Source of the DNA: Helicostylum pulchrum
Lineage: Eukaryota; Mucoromycota; Mucoromycetes; Mucorales; Mucoraceae
Direction of reading: 5' to 3'
Length of the DNA stretch: 64,000 nucleotides
Assembly: GCA_025677825.1 (NCBI GenBank)
Contig: JAIXMO010000005.1
Coordinates: 558,001-622,000 of the forward strand
The notes under the pieces are model-generated. The model made no database searches and was not told the origin of the DNA. It saw only the letters and a program-made list of their open reading frames with translations. Positions 1 through 10,799 of this stretch are shown piece after piece. A program made the position numbers and the translations under genes. Within the stretch, counting starts at the first letter, position 1. Each line of letters begins with the position of its first letter.

Positions 1-1834
1 TCTTTCGTTATTACAGAGTAAGTTTTTTTTTTTTTTTTACATAAAACTAAAATTAAAAAACTTACATAAAATATAGGCTGATCTTTGGAAGGACTGCCCT
101 TTTTGGAATGAAGAAGGTCTTTGTACAAACCGAGACTGTTCAGTTGCTACGACAGACGAGGTTAGTAATGGATTTTTTTTTATATAAAAAAAATGTATAC
201 GTACTGATTATTATTATTATTATTAGCAATTATTACCTTCCGATTGGAGAAAGGACGCATTAAGTGCAATTCAATTATCACCTAAAGGATCTGTAAGTAT
301 AACATTTATAATTTCAAATGGGTCACACAATATTAATATGTGCATATGTAAGCTGTTCCAACCTTTTAAACAATGTACGTACAAGGACCAAGATTTTTGT
401 GTAGTAGATGATCAATTAGATTCGGATAGTAAAGTATTTTTTATGCGTTTTAAAAATAGATTTTATTTTTTTTGTAACGTGTGTTTTTTTTTAGGTGTTG
501 TATATATTGATTTGACGGATAACCCTGAACGATTTACTGGATATGCTGGACCATCATCCGGAAGAGTATGGAAAGCTATCTATGAAGAAAATTGCTTTGA
601 TATTGTTCACCAAATGACAGAAGGATGTGAGACGTGTAACAATATAATGAATTTAGGAGAAAAAATAAACGACCAATCAAAGTCTTCGTCGTCACAAATC
701 AGTAAGAAATCTATCTCTCCTTTTGCTCAAGTACCGGACACTAAAGAAGAATTGGATCAATTTTTGAATAATCTTGCTGAGGAATCTGATGGTGGTATTA
801 ATAGTAATGATGAAGTTTGTTTGGAAAAGCGAGTTTACTATCGCTTAATTTCTGGTCTTCATTCTTCTATTTCTATTCATATCTGTGATGAATGGTTTGA
901 TAGAGAAACTGGCGTTTGGGTAAAGTATATATAAAAGGATAATACGATAGAGGGGGTTTTTTTTACTAAGTATTGATTTAGGGTCCTAACTTGGATTGTT
1001 TTGTTAACCGTATTGGTTCTCATCCTGAACGTCTTCAAAATGTATATTTTACTTACGCTCTTCTTTTAAGAGCTGTCAAAAAAGTTGGACCTTATCTTGA
1101 TCAATATGATTTCCGTACTGGAAGTAACGAAGAGGATGAAAAGACTAGATTTATGGTTCAAGATTTGATCAAGAGTACTGATTCGTGCCCTTCTACATTT
1201 AATGAAAAACTAATGTTTAATGGTCCTGGTTCTCATGTAAGTGGAAAGAAATAATGTACATTATATCAATCTAATCATCTTTTTTTTTAAAAAAAAAGGC
1301 TCTTAAACAAGAGTTCAAGGAACATTTCCGTAACGTATCCAAGATTATGGATTGTGTTGGATGTGAAAAGTGTAGACTTTGGGGTAAAGTTCAAACTGTT
1401 GGTTTAGGAACAGCATTGAAAGTTTTGTTTTCTTATGAAGACAAGTCATTAAAGTAAGTTATATGCCAACCCAAAAAAAAAAGACATTATATTTATTTTA
1501 TTTCATTTTATTTTAGTCCTGTTACGAACCCCAATCTCTTTGAAAGAGGAGAAATTGTAGCTCTCTTCAATACGTTTAATAGATTCTCTGAGAGCGTTCA
1601 CGCTATTAAAACATTTAGAAATATGTACATTGATAAAATGACACCCAAGGTAAACTTTGAAAGTAATTTGGTATTGAAATATTATACTGATTTTTTTATT
1701 TGTAGGAATTAACCTTTGTAAACAAGGCTACTCGCCAAATTAGACATTTATTAACTCATTTACTTGCACTGTTTAAAAGTTGGAATATACCCGTCCCTCA
1801 TTACATTGAGACCCTGGCTTCCAGTAATATTTAA
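1..1834 (+). CDS. ERO1: ERO1, endoplasmic reticulum oxidoreductin (5' end outside window)
   Basis: ERO1 is the FAD-dependent thiol oxidase of the ER lumen that re-oxidises protein disulfide isomerase. The visible part has nine exons: about 1-17, 77-160, 227-292, 353-428, 495-919, 982-1236, 1299-1453, 1517-1649 and 1706-1834. All junctions are GT-AG and in phase. The sequence shows the shuttle cysteine pair CTNRDC in exon 2, the family block [17 protein letters not shown] in exon 5, and the active-site motif CVGCEKC followed by RLWGK in exon 7. The stop is TAA at 1832-1834. The N-terminal signal peptide and first exons lie upstream of the window. It converges on the HemW-like gene with only about 94 bases between the two stop codons. 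The identification is secure because both redox motifs and the FAD-domain blocks are present in order. Confidence 0.96.
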
Positions 1835-1928
1835 TCGTAACATCATATCACAAAAGAAACATCTTCCATTTTTTTTAATGTAGTAGTTTATTATTGTATA
1901 AAGAATATAATAATAAAAAAAAACTATG

Positions 1929-4154
1929 TTACTCATCGCTAGATTTTTTTAATAGTCTCGGTAAAATATAATCCATCCTTTCTAAACCAGCTTCAGTAGG
2001 TCGTATACCGCCTTGATCAACCCATTCATGCGCAAGCTCTTGAGGTACATATGACGACATTTGGCTATCAGTCACCTCGCGTTCATTCACTATAAATCCA
2101 GAATTTGTAAATAATTCAAGTGCCTCCTTGTCTAAGAACTAAAAAGGGGAGTTTGTCAGTTAAAAAAAAAAAGGTTATTGAATTTATTTTTTAAATACTT
2201 ATTTACGTTATCCAAGATCTTGCCATTTGTTATAGCTGAAAACCTTGATCTAGGTATACCCATACGAGTACGCATTCCAAAAACAATTAACTCCTATAAA
2301 AAAAATAGTGTGTTTTTAGCTTTTTATGACTAGATTTTTATATATATATATCTCGTTTACCTCGGCCATATCGCGTAAAGATAACGGGACCATTTTACGG
2401 ATTCTATTATATTATTATTAGATTTATATATTTATTTATAAATGCATATATTTACCCTTCACCTTCCGCCTCACAAAGTGCCATATATTTATTAGGATGG
2501 AACTCCTAAAGAAAAAAAAAACAGGTCAAACTCCTTCCCTTCTTTTCGACTGTTTTTTTTTTGCTTACCCCAAAAGTTCTAACTCGTTTATTTTCTGTAA
2601 AATCCGTTAGCCTTCCATGTGCTCCAGGACCAATTCCTGTTTTTTTTTATAAAAAAAAAAATAAGTAAAAAAAATAAAAACCTGTATAATTTATAACCAA
2701 ACCTAAATAATCCATTCCTTGCCAATATGAAAAGTTATGTCTACTGATAGCACTTTGGTTTTTAGCATAACTAGAAACTTCGTAATGTTGATATCCGAAT
2801 TCTTTTGCGATAGAAACAGTTTCTTCGTACATATCGGCGACAGTATCACTATCCGGAATAATAGGGATTAGTCCCCTTAACGACTGTTTATGCAACCTAA
2901 GGAGACAGAGAACTAAGTATCTAAAACTTTTTTTGTTGTGTGGACCTTTTTCTTACGGTGTACTTCTTTCTAGTGTAAGTTGGTACATGGACATGTGGTC
3001 GCCTGCGATATTCAGTGCATCCTATTAATAATAATAAAATATATATCATCATTCATGTAAGGTACAATCTTATTCTTTTTTACCCTTAACTCCTTTCTCC
3101 AGTCTAAAATAATTCAAGTTAGAAAATAATGTTATTTTTTTTTTGTTTCTAAAAAGAAGAAAATACCATCGATTGTTTGACCAGGGCGTGCATATATTAA
3201 ATCAAAGGTTACTCTTTCTTTATGAAAAATATCCTTGGCTATAGATAATGCCTTCAATGCTTCATTGCCTGTATGATCACGTCCCAAAATTTTAAGGTGT
3301 TCGTTATTAAATGATTGAATACCTAATGATAAACGATTGATTCCTGCCTCTCGGAAACCTTTTAGTTTAGAGAGTTCTATAGACTAAAGAACAGAAAAAT
3401 ATTTTAGTCTGATAGTATATAATAGAAAAATACATGTTCTATTTTACTGTAGGGTTGGCCTAGAATGAAATATTAGAATACAATATACGATAATGTCGAT
3501 GTCAAAACTTACTTCCATGCTAACTTCAATTGTGTCATTTAATCCAACATGCTTATCAATTGTTTTTAGAATTGATACAATTCCTGAAGGCTAGAATATT
3601 AATAGTTAATTGATACAATCCGAGACTTTTTTTATATATGTATTTTTACCTTTGCTAAACCTATCAATCGATGCATGTCAGTTTTTTTTTTATGGGGTAA
3701 AATCAAACTGTTGAATACTTACTTGGTGTACCACCACCAAAATAAACAGAATGTAACTTTCTATTTTTGAATTGATATCGCGCATTGTTTAAAAAGTATT
3801 CAAGTTCGGTTGTCATGGCTTTCACAAGTCGATCATGAGGTGGATCTTTAGGATTAACATACTTGTTGAAATTGCAGTATGTACATTTGCTGAATAATAA
3901 TAATAAAAAACGTTTATTTTTTTTTATTTTTGTTGTCGTTGTATGCATGCGTACCTTTCACAATAAGGCCAATGAATATAAATGGAGAATTGTTGGTTGG
4001 AAAAAGCTACATTGCAGTTTTTAGTTTCTTATTTCAAAGACGGAGTCTTTTTTTTTTGTTGTTGTTGTATAAATATTTATAGCGTACTTCTCTTTTGCAG
4101 AGCGAAACATGTATGCTTACTCGTATTCAGTATGCTAGAACGCAGCATATACAT
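1929..4154 (-). CDS. HemW/RSAD1-like radical SAM protein (heme chaperone family)
   Basis: Members of this radical SAM family bind a 4Fe-4S cluster and are thought to deliver heme. The animal homologue RSAD1 is mitochondrial. I assemble 14 exons that keep frame throughout. Exon 2 ends in the CX3CX2C cluster motif CESKCTYC, split by an intron at 3890-3954. Then follow GGGTPS, EANPT, RLSLGIQSF, LGRDH, DLIYARPGQT and GPGAHGRL, all in the order found in HemW, and a C-terminal winged-helix-like segment ending RLLKKSSDE. Two exons are microexons: 11 bases at 3650-3660 and 12 bases at 3448-3459. Both restore conserved family residues. The start is less certain: a small first exon at 4121-4154 encodes MYMLRSSILNT, short and basic-hydroxylated like a mitochondrial presequence, and joins in phase at 4006. 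A coproporphyrinogen dehydrogenase (HemN) is less likely because the HemN-specific N-terminus is absent. Confidence 0.9.
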
Positions 4155-5703
4155 GTATAAAGGAAACAAGGGGGTAAACCGAATTAATTTTTTATTTTAT
4201 TCACATCCCCCCCTTTCAAATAGTCACCATGCTGTCGGCTCACATAATATTTTTTTTAAAAAAAAGATGCATGGGATTCGAGTATACACAAAACTAACAG
4301 TATGTTAGTCGTATCTAGACCTCAAACCTTATCGAATCTCACTACGTTTCTTTACTAAAATATGAGTGTTATGCTAATTACGAAAGGTGAATTTACGAGT
4401 AAGTACTAGTGTTAAACATTCCTATGGATTTGTTTTATGTTAAAGCATGAAGTAAAGGTGATGACATTGACCGTCTGGTCATCTTTGAGAAATAATTGAA
4501 TTCTGAAGATTCACACGCTACATTTTTCGCACCGCTCATCTCTACAGAGACATACTTATTATCAGGCTGTTGATCGAAAAAATATTGTAGTGTTGGTAAG
4601 ATAAACTCACGAGTCTAAAATTACCAATACTTAACTATTAAAAGCTTTGAGTGAAGTAAAGAAAACAGGAAACCACCGAAACAGAAGACTATTCAGTAAT
4701 TAGTAAGATAGATGACAAAGCTAATAACCCATGGCAGTGAGACTCGAAAGTAAAGAGTTTTGCTTTGCTCGTAAATATTCCGCTGAAAATTATGGAAATG
4801 CCTTGTAATGATAAAATAAGGGACTATTTTACAGGCGTGATATATTTATTAATCATGGTGTATTTATATTTCTATTTTGCTTCATAACATTCGTATTTAT
4901 ATACGCTAGTCAATCATTTCTATGGTATGTGTGCGTACCCGTTCCAACTGAATTCAGGCAGGATTCGTATGCAGATAAACGAAGTCGAAGTGAGGGCATG
5001 AAAACGTAATATGTCTCACTTTATGCTTTTTTTTTTGCAGAACGTGTAAATAGAGGTTTCACCCAAAATAAATACAATAAAAAACCGTAAATTATAATTA
5101 TTAACCGTTTCAAGATATACAATAACGCGATGTCTCTATAAGTTATGATTTAACTAACCCTTTTTTTTTAGCGAAACTTTGGTGACGTCGAAAATGGATG
5201 TGCGCCAAGAAGAATTATCCTTTTTGGTACATCATGTTGAGCCGATCGTCGGAGCTTCGCTGTCATCACATTGTGCGCTTAATCTGCAATATAAACCACA
5301 ATCAACAGAGAGCTATTGGAGGAAAATACGCTCGCGATGAACAAATGTGAAACTCCAGGGCTAAAAAAAAAGTAACAGTCCTTATCAAGAGCCCCCAACA
5401 TGAAAAGAATTTATGAAAAAATGTTGGACTTTAAAAAAAAACTGGGACATACATCATATTGCCTTTCAATATAGTTTATCCGAGTTCTTGTGCACATTGA
5501 TTTCATAAAAAAAAAAAGGGTACAAGATACTTTAATATAAGTGTATATAAAAAAATAGATTTTTTTTAATAGCGTATACATACATACGAGTATATATTCC
5601 CTTTTCCATTTGTTATGCTGCTATTTTATTTTTGAGCATTTACTTTTCTTGTGGGTAAAGTTCACTAATAAAAAAAATAAGGTGCATAAATGTCACATAT
5701 TTT
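4155..5703. other. No gene recognised upstream of the HemW-like gene
   Basis: This stretch holds only short, non-conserved reading frames and A/T homopolymers. I see no tRNA, no splice-linked coding exons and no recognisable repeat. It presumably contains the promoter of the HemW-like gene at its left edge. Confidence 0.4.
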
Positions 5704-5709
5704 TTTCTT

Positions 5710-7470
5710 CTTTTTGAATCAACCGCATATCAAGATTTCCCCAATGGAGATACTTTGCCACCAATTTTAAATAACATTGCGAAAGTGATTCTAGATCAGG
5801 GGACGAAGAAAAACATAATTAAATCACTGAAGCACAGAAATCTGTCAATAGATATTGACACCTTTGCCTCAAGTCAAGGCAGCCAAAAAAAAGTACTCAA
5901 ACTCAACACTGAGCAGCGAACTTCTCAGATGGTGAGTCTATCGTAATTCCTTCGATCTTGCACAATTCCTTTGATCACTCCGCACAGTAGTTGTCGGTGT
6001 ATTACATATTAATGGTATCCGTGATACGCAGATCAAAATGTCTTGTGTAGTCTGCTTCATTATATTTTTTTCTGTTAACTTAAGTGTTTTACAGACTTAG
6101 TCGGAGAAGCACACCATCGCGCTGGCGGGTTAAAAGCGGGAGCTGATGATAGTGATCAAATCCCCTTAGAAAAAAAAACCCCCCTATTCGTTCCAAAATC
6201 ATTATGCAACCTGTTCAAGATAATAGCACTAGAGAAAGGAAAAAAATGAGTGTGCACTATGAATGAAAGGGCAAAAGCAAAAAAAAAAAAAGGAATTCTA
6301 AGCTATAATCTTTTGTTTATTTTGGATTATGCAAAGTTTTTGTGCACGTTGAACTAGCCATTTGTAAAAAAAAATAAAAAAATAAAAAATAAAAAAAAAA
6401 AAAAAAAAAAAAAAAAAACTGTACACCGGCGTGAATGAAAACGGTGCATGCATTTAAAAAAGATTCCTAAATTATATCATTCTTACAAAAAAAAAAAAGA
6501 TCGATATGCTGTTTGTTACGATATGTTTGTTTATAAATTATATTGCTTTTTCTTCTCTTTCTTTCTTTTTTCTTTCTTTTAAAAAATAGGCGTTTTATAT
6601 ACCCACAAATGGTTTCTATCTTTATGCAGATTCAAAAATTAAAATCAAAATTGCCACGTAGCAGCAATGGTAAAAAAAAAAAAAAAAGTGTCATTTAAGA
6701 TGGTAAATGTTGCACTAAACAAATTATCTTTATTTTTTTATGTCACCAGTCACATCCATCGCTACTGATAGGTATAATGAGAATGGAACCAAATCGAGGA
6801 GCAGTCGTACGAAAGCCGATTGCAAACGACCATTAAACCAACAAAACCCAAACGTACATATACACGTATAAAACCTTTTTTTTTCTTACGCAGACCAAAA
6901 GAAAAAAGAATTAATATTTATTTTATACAGAAAGCTCTAATAGAAAAACCCGCAACAAACACATATAAACATTGTGCTTCAGCATCATCAGTAGTAGACC
7001 AAAACACATTTTCATATGAGCACAATTATCGAACACCAATTCTCGACTACCCACAAAAAGACAAAAAGAAAGTGTCAGTGGTACTAAAGAGGGCACTCTT
7101 GCCTCACAAGACATATTATGAGTTAGAATGGTCAATTCCTAATTACGATAACGCGACGACATCCAAAGTATGGTTACAGTTAGATGAGCAAACGTCCAGA
7201 GGCATCGATCGAGTGCGTCGATTAGGGTTTAACGATTTAGATGTACGATTGGATGATAAGTTAACGGAATACATGATTAATTCTGTTAATAATACCAACG
7301 AAAATATTATGATCGAAATCTTATTTAGCAGCGGTAATTACCACGATTATAGAAAGGATTCAGTGTTACAACCGTCTGCAAGTGATCAACGAAAAATACA
7401 TTTAGTGCGCTTACGTCGCGTTCATTGGTGGGTTAAAGACTATAATTTAGCTAGAGCTTACTTACCATAA
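5710..7470 (+). CDS. Hypothetical multi-exon protein (tentative model)
   Basis: I do not recognise this protein. The best part is an open stretch from about 6940 to the TAA at 7468-7470. It contains a run rich in aromatic and acidic residues (ELEWSIPNYDN, VWLQLDEQTSRGIDRVRRLG) and a basic-aromatic C-terminus (VRLRRVHWWVKDYNLARAYLP). Possible upstream exons lie at 5710-5931 (ending at a GTGAGT donor), about 6630-6670, 6749-6770 and 6805-6862, each flanked by plausible GT and AG signals. The codon choice in the 3' part looks real, but no domain can be named. The continuous reading from 6820 probably runs through two small introns (around 6863-6891 and 6909-6930). The exon chain is inference, and the 5' end is unknown. 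Confidence 0.4.
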
Positions 7471-8640
7471 AAAAGATTCTGTATTATATACATATTATTA
7501 ATTAAAATTTCACACGCAATTTTTTTTTTACTTTAAAAATAAAATAAAAAATCTAAGCCTGTAGACATTACTCAATAAAAAAAAAGAGCTAAAATAAAAT
7601 CCTATATTAGGTCATGAACTTTTTTTTTTTTCAAAAAACACGTAAAAAAGATGTCTCACATTTTCGTTTTACTTTTTTACTGTGTAATGTAACGTGTAAC
7701 AGTAAATTAGACCCATTGGTTAGTAGCAAACATCTGGAGTGTAAAAAATAACTGGATATCTGACCGGCGACTACATGTTAGTAAGTCAATTGATATGGAG
7801 ATTGTTTTTTTTTTCAGAAAAAAATAGTAGTATAGTTATCAATATTTTACTGTTTTAAAAAAGAGTATTTTTGTTGTTGTTGCTGTTGTTGTTGTGCGCT
7901 TGTATAATCACATTAACATAAAGAGGACACGTAAAATTTTTTTGGGTACGCTATTCTCAATTATTACTATAAATGGTGAAAGCACGAGCAAGCGATTTAA
8001 ATTCCTGTGTTGCATAAAAAAAGGGGAAGAGATTTTTAGGTAAGACATAAAATTACTATATTTATTCACATGTAAACTTATTTCACCCGCTTTTTAAAAC
8101 GATGACACTTTTTTTTAAAGAATTATTATTTTTTCGAACCCGGAATTTTTTTATTATGATTGGTATTATGTTGTAGTACACGAATAAATTGAAAAAAAAA
8201 GGAAATAAAATAACATAAAAGCTTACAATTGTGTACGGCAGAAAGATTTTTTTTTTGGGGGGGGGGTGCAGAAGAAATTTTTTTTTAAAAAAATATTTAC
8301 AATGGATCAAAAGATGGGCAAGCCCTTTTCTTTTTCTAACAAGATCAGCTATTTAAAGACTATGAAAAAGTCTGGTGAGTGTGTGTGTGTGGTGTTTTTA
8401 AGAAAAAAGAGAGAGAAGATGCATAAAAAAAAAAGAAGAGGTAAAACGATTTTACAAATTTCTTTTTGTGAAGAAAATTGTAAAAGATTTAAATAAAATG
8501 GGATTTTTTTTTGTGGGGGGAGGGAGGCCTAAGGGTATCAAGAAGATTTTTTTTAAAGACAGTATAAGAGGAGGCGAAAAGGGAGAAAATAAAAAAAAGG
8601 GGGGGGGGGAGAGAGAGGATTAACAAATAGGCTATAGAGA
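7471..8640. other. Intergenic, no gene recognised
   Basis: The stretch is AT-rich with T8-T12 runs, a short TTGTTG/GCTGTTG microsatellite near 7870-7895, a G9 run at 8259-8267 and purine-rich sequence at 8560-8620. No conserved coding sequence or RNA gene is visible. Confidence 0.4.
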
Positions 8641-10093
8641 TCATGGGTGCCAATAATAATTTGTATCTAATAAAAATGACATGTTAGTAACCAGATCAAA
8701 AAAAAATCATCTTCCCCCCTCCAAAAAATAATAATACTTACTATTGTTTGAAGAGTTTTGGTCTTGCATAAGAGAGTTAAATATATCAAGAGAAGGATCA
8801 TAGGATTGTTGGTTTATAGTAGTGGTATTTCTACCAATCGGTGTTCTTAATGCTGGAATTGTGCTAACGACATTTTCAAAGTTTTCAAAGGTATTATAAT
8901 AAGTTTGTTCGCCACTAAAGTGAGTTGAAGTAGCAACAATATCAAACTGGCTAGGTACAACGAGCGTTTCATTTTCAGGGTCAATGGTGTCATTATAGGA
9001 CACCGTCAATTGATCAGACGTAATACTATTGTGTCGAGAGGAGCCAGGAGAGATGATATCATTTAGGTTAGTAGCTGCAGAAAATGGTTGATGACTGCTG
9101 TACCTGTTGTGGCGGTTAGGTTGAGCTGGTTGATCAACATGCGATCGATAATTCACTAGGGTACTGTTACTATCCGAGCTGTTGATCTCGGTCGTTAAGT
9201 TCCTCCTTCTTCTTTTGTCGACTATTTCGTGGGGCTGATGCATCGTCTTTTGCGTAGGACTGGTATCGTCCCTGGATCTCTTTTGAGACGGGGGTTCAGC
9301 GCTGATTGATTCGGTAGGTTCTGTATTGTCTTGAACAGGTGAACAATTGGAGGAAGAAGGTTTATTGTTAATTGGTAATGACGATTGGCGTAATTGCGGT
9401 TTCATTTTACTAGAGCTCTTTCTGGGACGAATGACCGAGATAGGTTTACTTGAGTTGGTAGCCTTTGCTGTAACTTGTTTCTTGGGTTTCTTGGGTGTAC
9501 TGGTACGGTCTTTTTCAATCTGAGACTTGAGACGTTTGGTAGAGATTTCAGCTTGTCTTACTAGTTGAGCATTTTCTAACCTCAAGGATTCTAATTGATC
9601 TTCATAGTCAGTTCGCCTCTCTACAGCTGTAGAAACTAGAAAGAAAGGTTAAAATAAAAGTATAAAAAAAAACTTGTATTTTTTTTTCTTTTATTTACCA
9701 AACTCGAGTGATTTGGAAACTATCATGCTTTTGCTAGGTCTACGTATTTGCTGTAATGCAGGTAAAACGTGTGCTAGTTCTTGAAACTTTGAATTTAGCC
9801 CCTCTCTTCTTTGCCGTTCAAGTGCATTATGTGCCGTTCTTTTCTCAATATATGCCATGTCTTCACTAAATAATTGATTGGTTAATGGTTTATTGCGATT
9901 CATGCATTAGCATTTTAGTTTTATTTTACCTTTCGTTTAATGTGGTTGAAGTAGATAAAAATGAGATGCCAAGTGGATATGTGGAGGAAGCAGATGTGGG
10001 AGCGAAAGTTCTTTGTCTAATATTCAATGTACTATGACTGTCATTTATATTTGGAGAAGTAGAAGCAGATTTGTTTTTCCGTTCCGTTGGCAT
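8641..10093 (-). CDS. bHLH-leucine-zipper transcription factor
   Basis: This is a nuclear DNA-binding regulator of the Max-like bHLH-zipper type, expected to bind E-box sites as a dimer. Four exons join in phase: 9930-10093, 9699-9865, 8742-9635 and 8641-8666. The basic region and helix 1 read RTAHNALERQRREGLNSKF, with the His-Glu-Arg E-box contacts (H..ER.RR) present. The loop and helix 2 are LPALQQIRRPSKSMIVSKSL. A coiled coil with heptad leucines follows (QLESLRLENAQLVRQ). The rest is a long low-complexity Ser/Thr/Asn-rich tail with basic patches such as DKRRRRN. The last exon is inferred: skipping it would let the frame run on to a run ending LEGGR, whereas splicing gives a short tail ending YYWHP. 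The start codon is the first in-frame ATG of exon 1. The target genes are unknown. Confidence 0.88.
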
Positions 10094-10524
10094 AAGAGAC
10101 AGGAAATAGTTATTTTTATACAGTGATTCGTTTTAGCAAACTAGGAATAAAAGGAAGTAAAAAAAAAGGTTGTATATCTTTTTTTTTTTCTTTTTTTTTA
10201 AAAAAAAATTTGAAAAATAGAGTTATAAAAAAAAAATTAAGATGAAAAAAAATTTATAAAAAAATAAAAAAGAAGAAAAAGGCTAGATATATATACGAAA
10301 ATTTAAAAAAAACTTTATATTTCAAAAAAAAAAAATTTGGCATAATAATAAAGTTTTCAACTGTAAGCGGAGTAACTTTCTTCTTTCTTTTTTTTTCCTT
10401 TACGAGTTTTGAAGCCTATATTCGTTCCACTATTATAATTAAAATGCTATAATTGAAGTTAGGAATCGATCGGCGAACAATTGGGTTTCTTCTGATGGAT
10501 ATACTTGATAAAATATCAACTACG

Positions 10525-10769
10525 CTACTTATTCAGCATATCACGTAAAATTTGGTCTGAAAAGGAAAAAGATACTACAGTAATTTTTCCTTTTAACTTC
10601 ATATGTTTTTTAAGCAACTCTAAATTTCCCTTTTTCGACCATTTTTTTATTTGGGAAATACAATCAAGTATTTCAAGATCGTAATTTTACACGTAATTGT
10701 TCGATCTGCATATCTTGATAAATAGGGCTTCTCTTTCTTTTTTGTAACTTCTTTTTTTTTAATAGACAT
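10525..10769 (-). pseudogene. Small frameshifted coding remnant
   Basis: A clean C-terminal reading (LEILDCISQIKKWSKKG then LELLKKHMKLKGKITVV and ILRDMLNK, stop at 10525-10527) looks like coding sequence. It is preceded in another frame by a helical stretch QDMQIEQLRVKLR. An ATG in a third frame lies at 10767-10769. A single frameshift near 10690 would join the first two. I cannot name the family. It could be a decayed gene, a gene with an unseen small intron, or chance. Confidence 0.3.
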
Positions 10770-10799
10770 TGCTCCCCCAATACAACGTATTTACTTACA

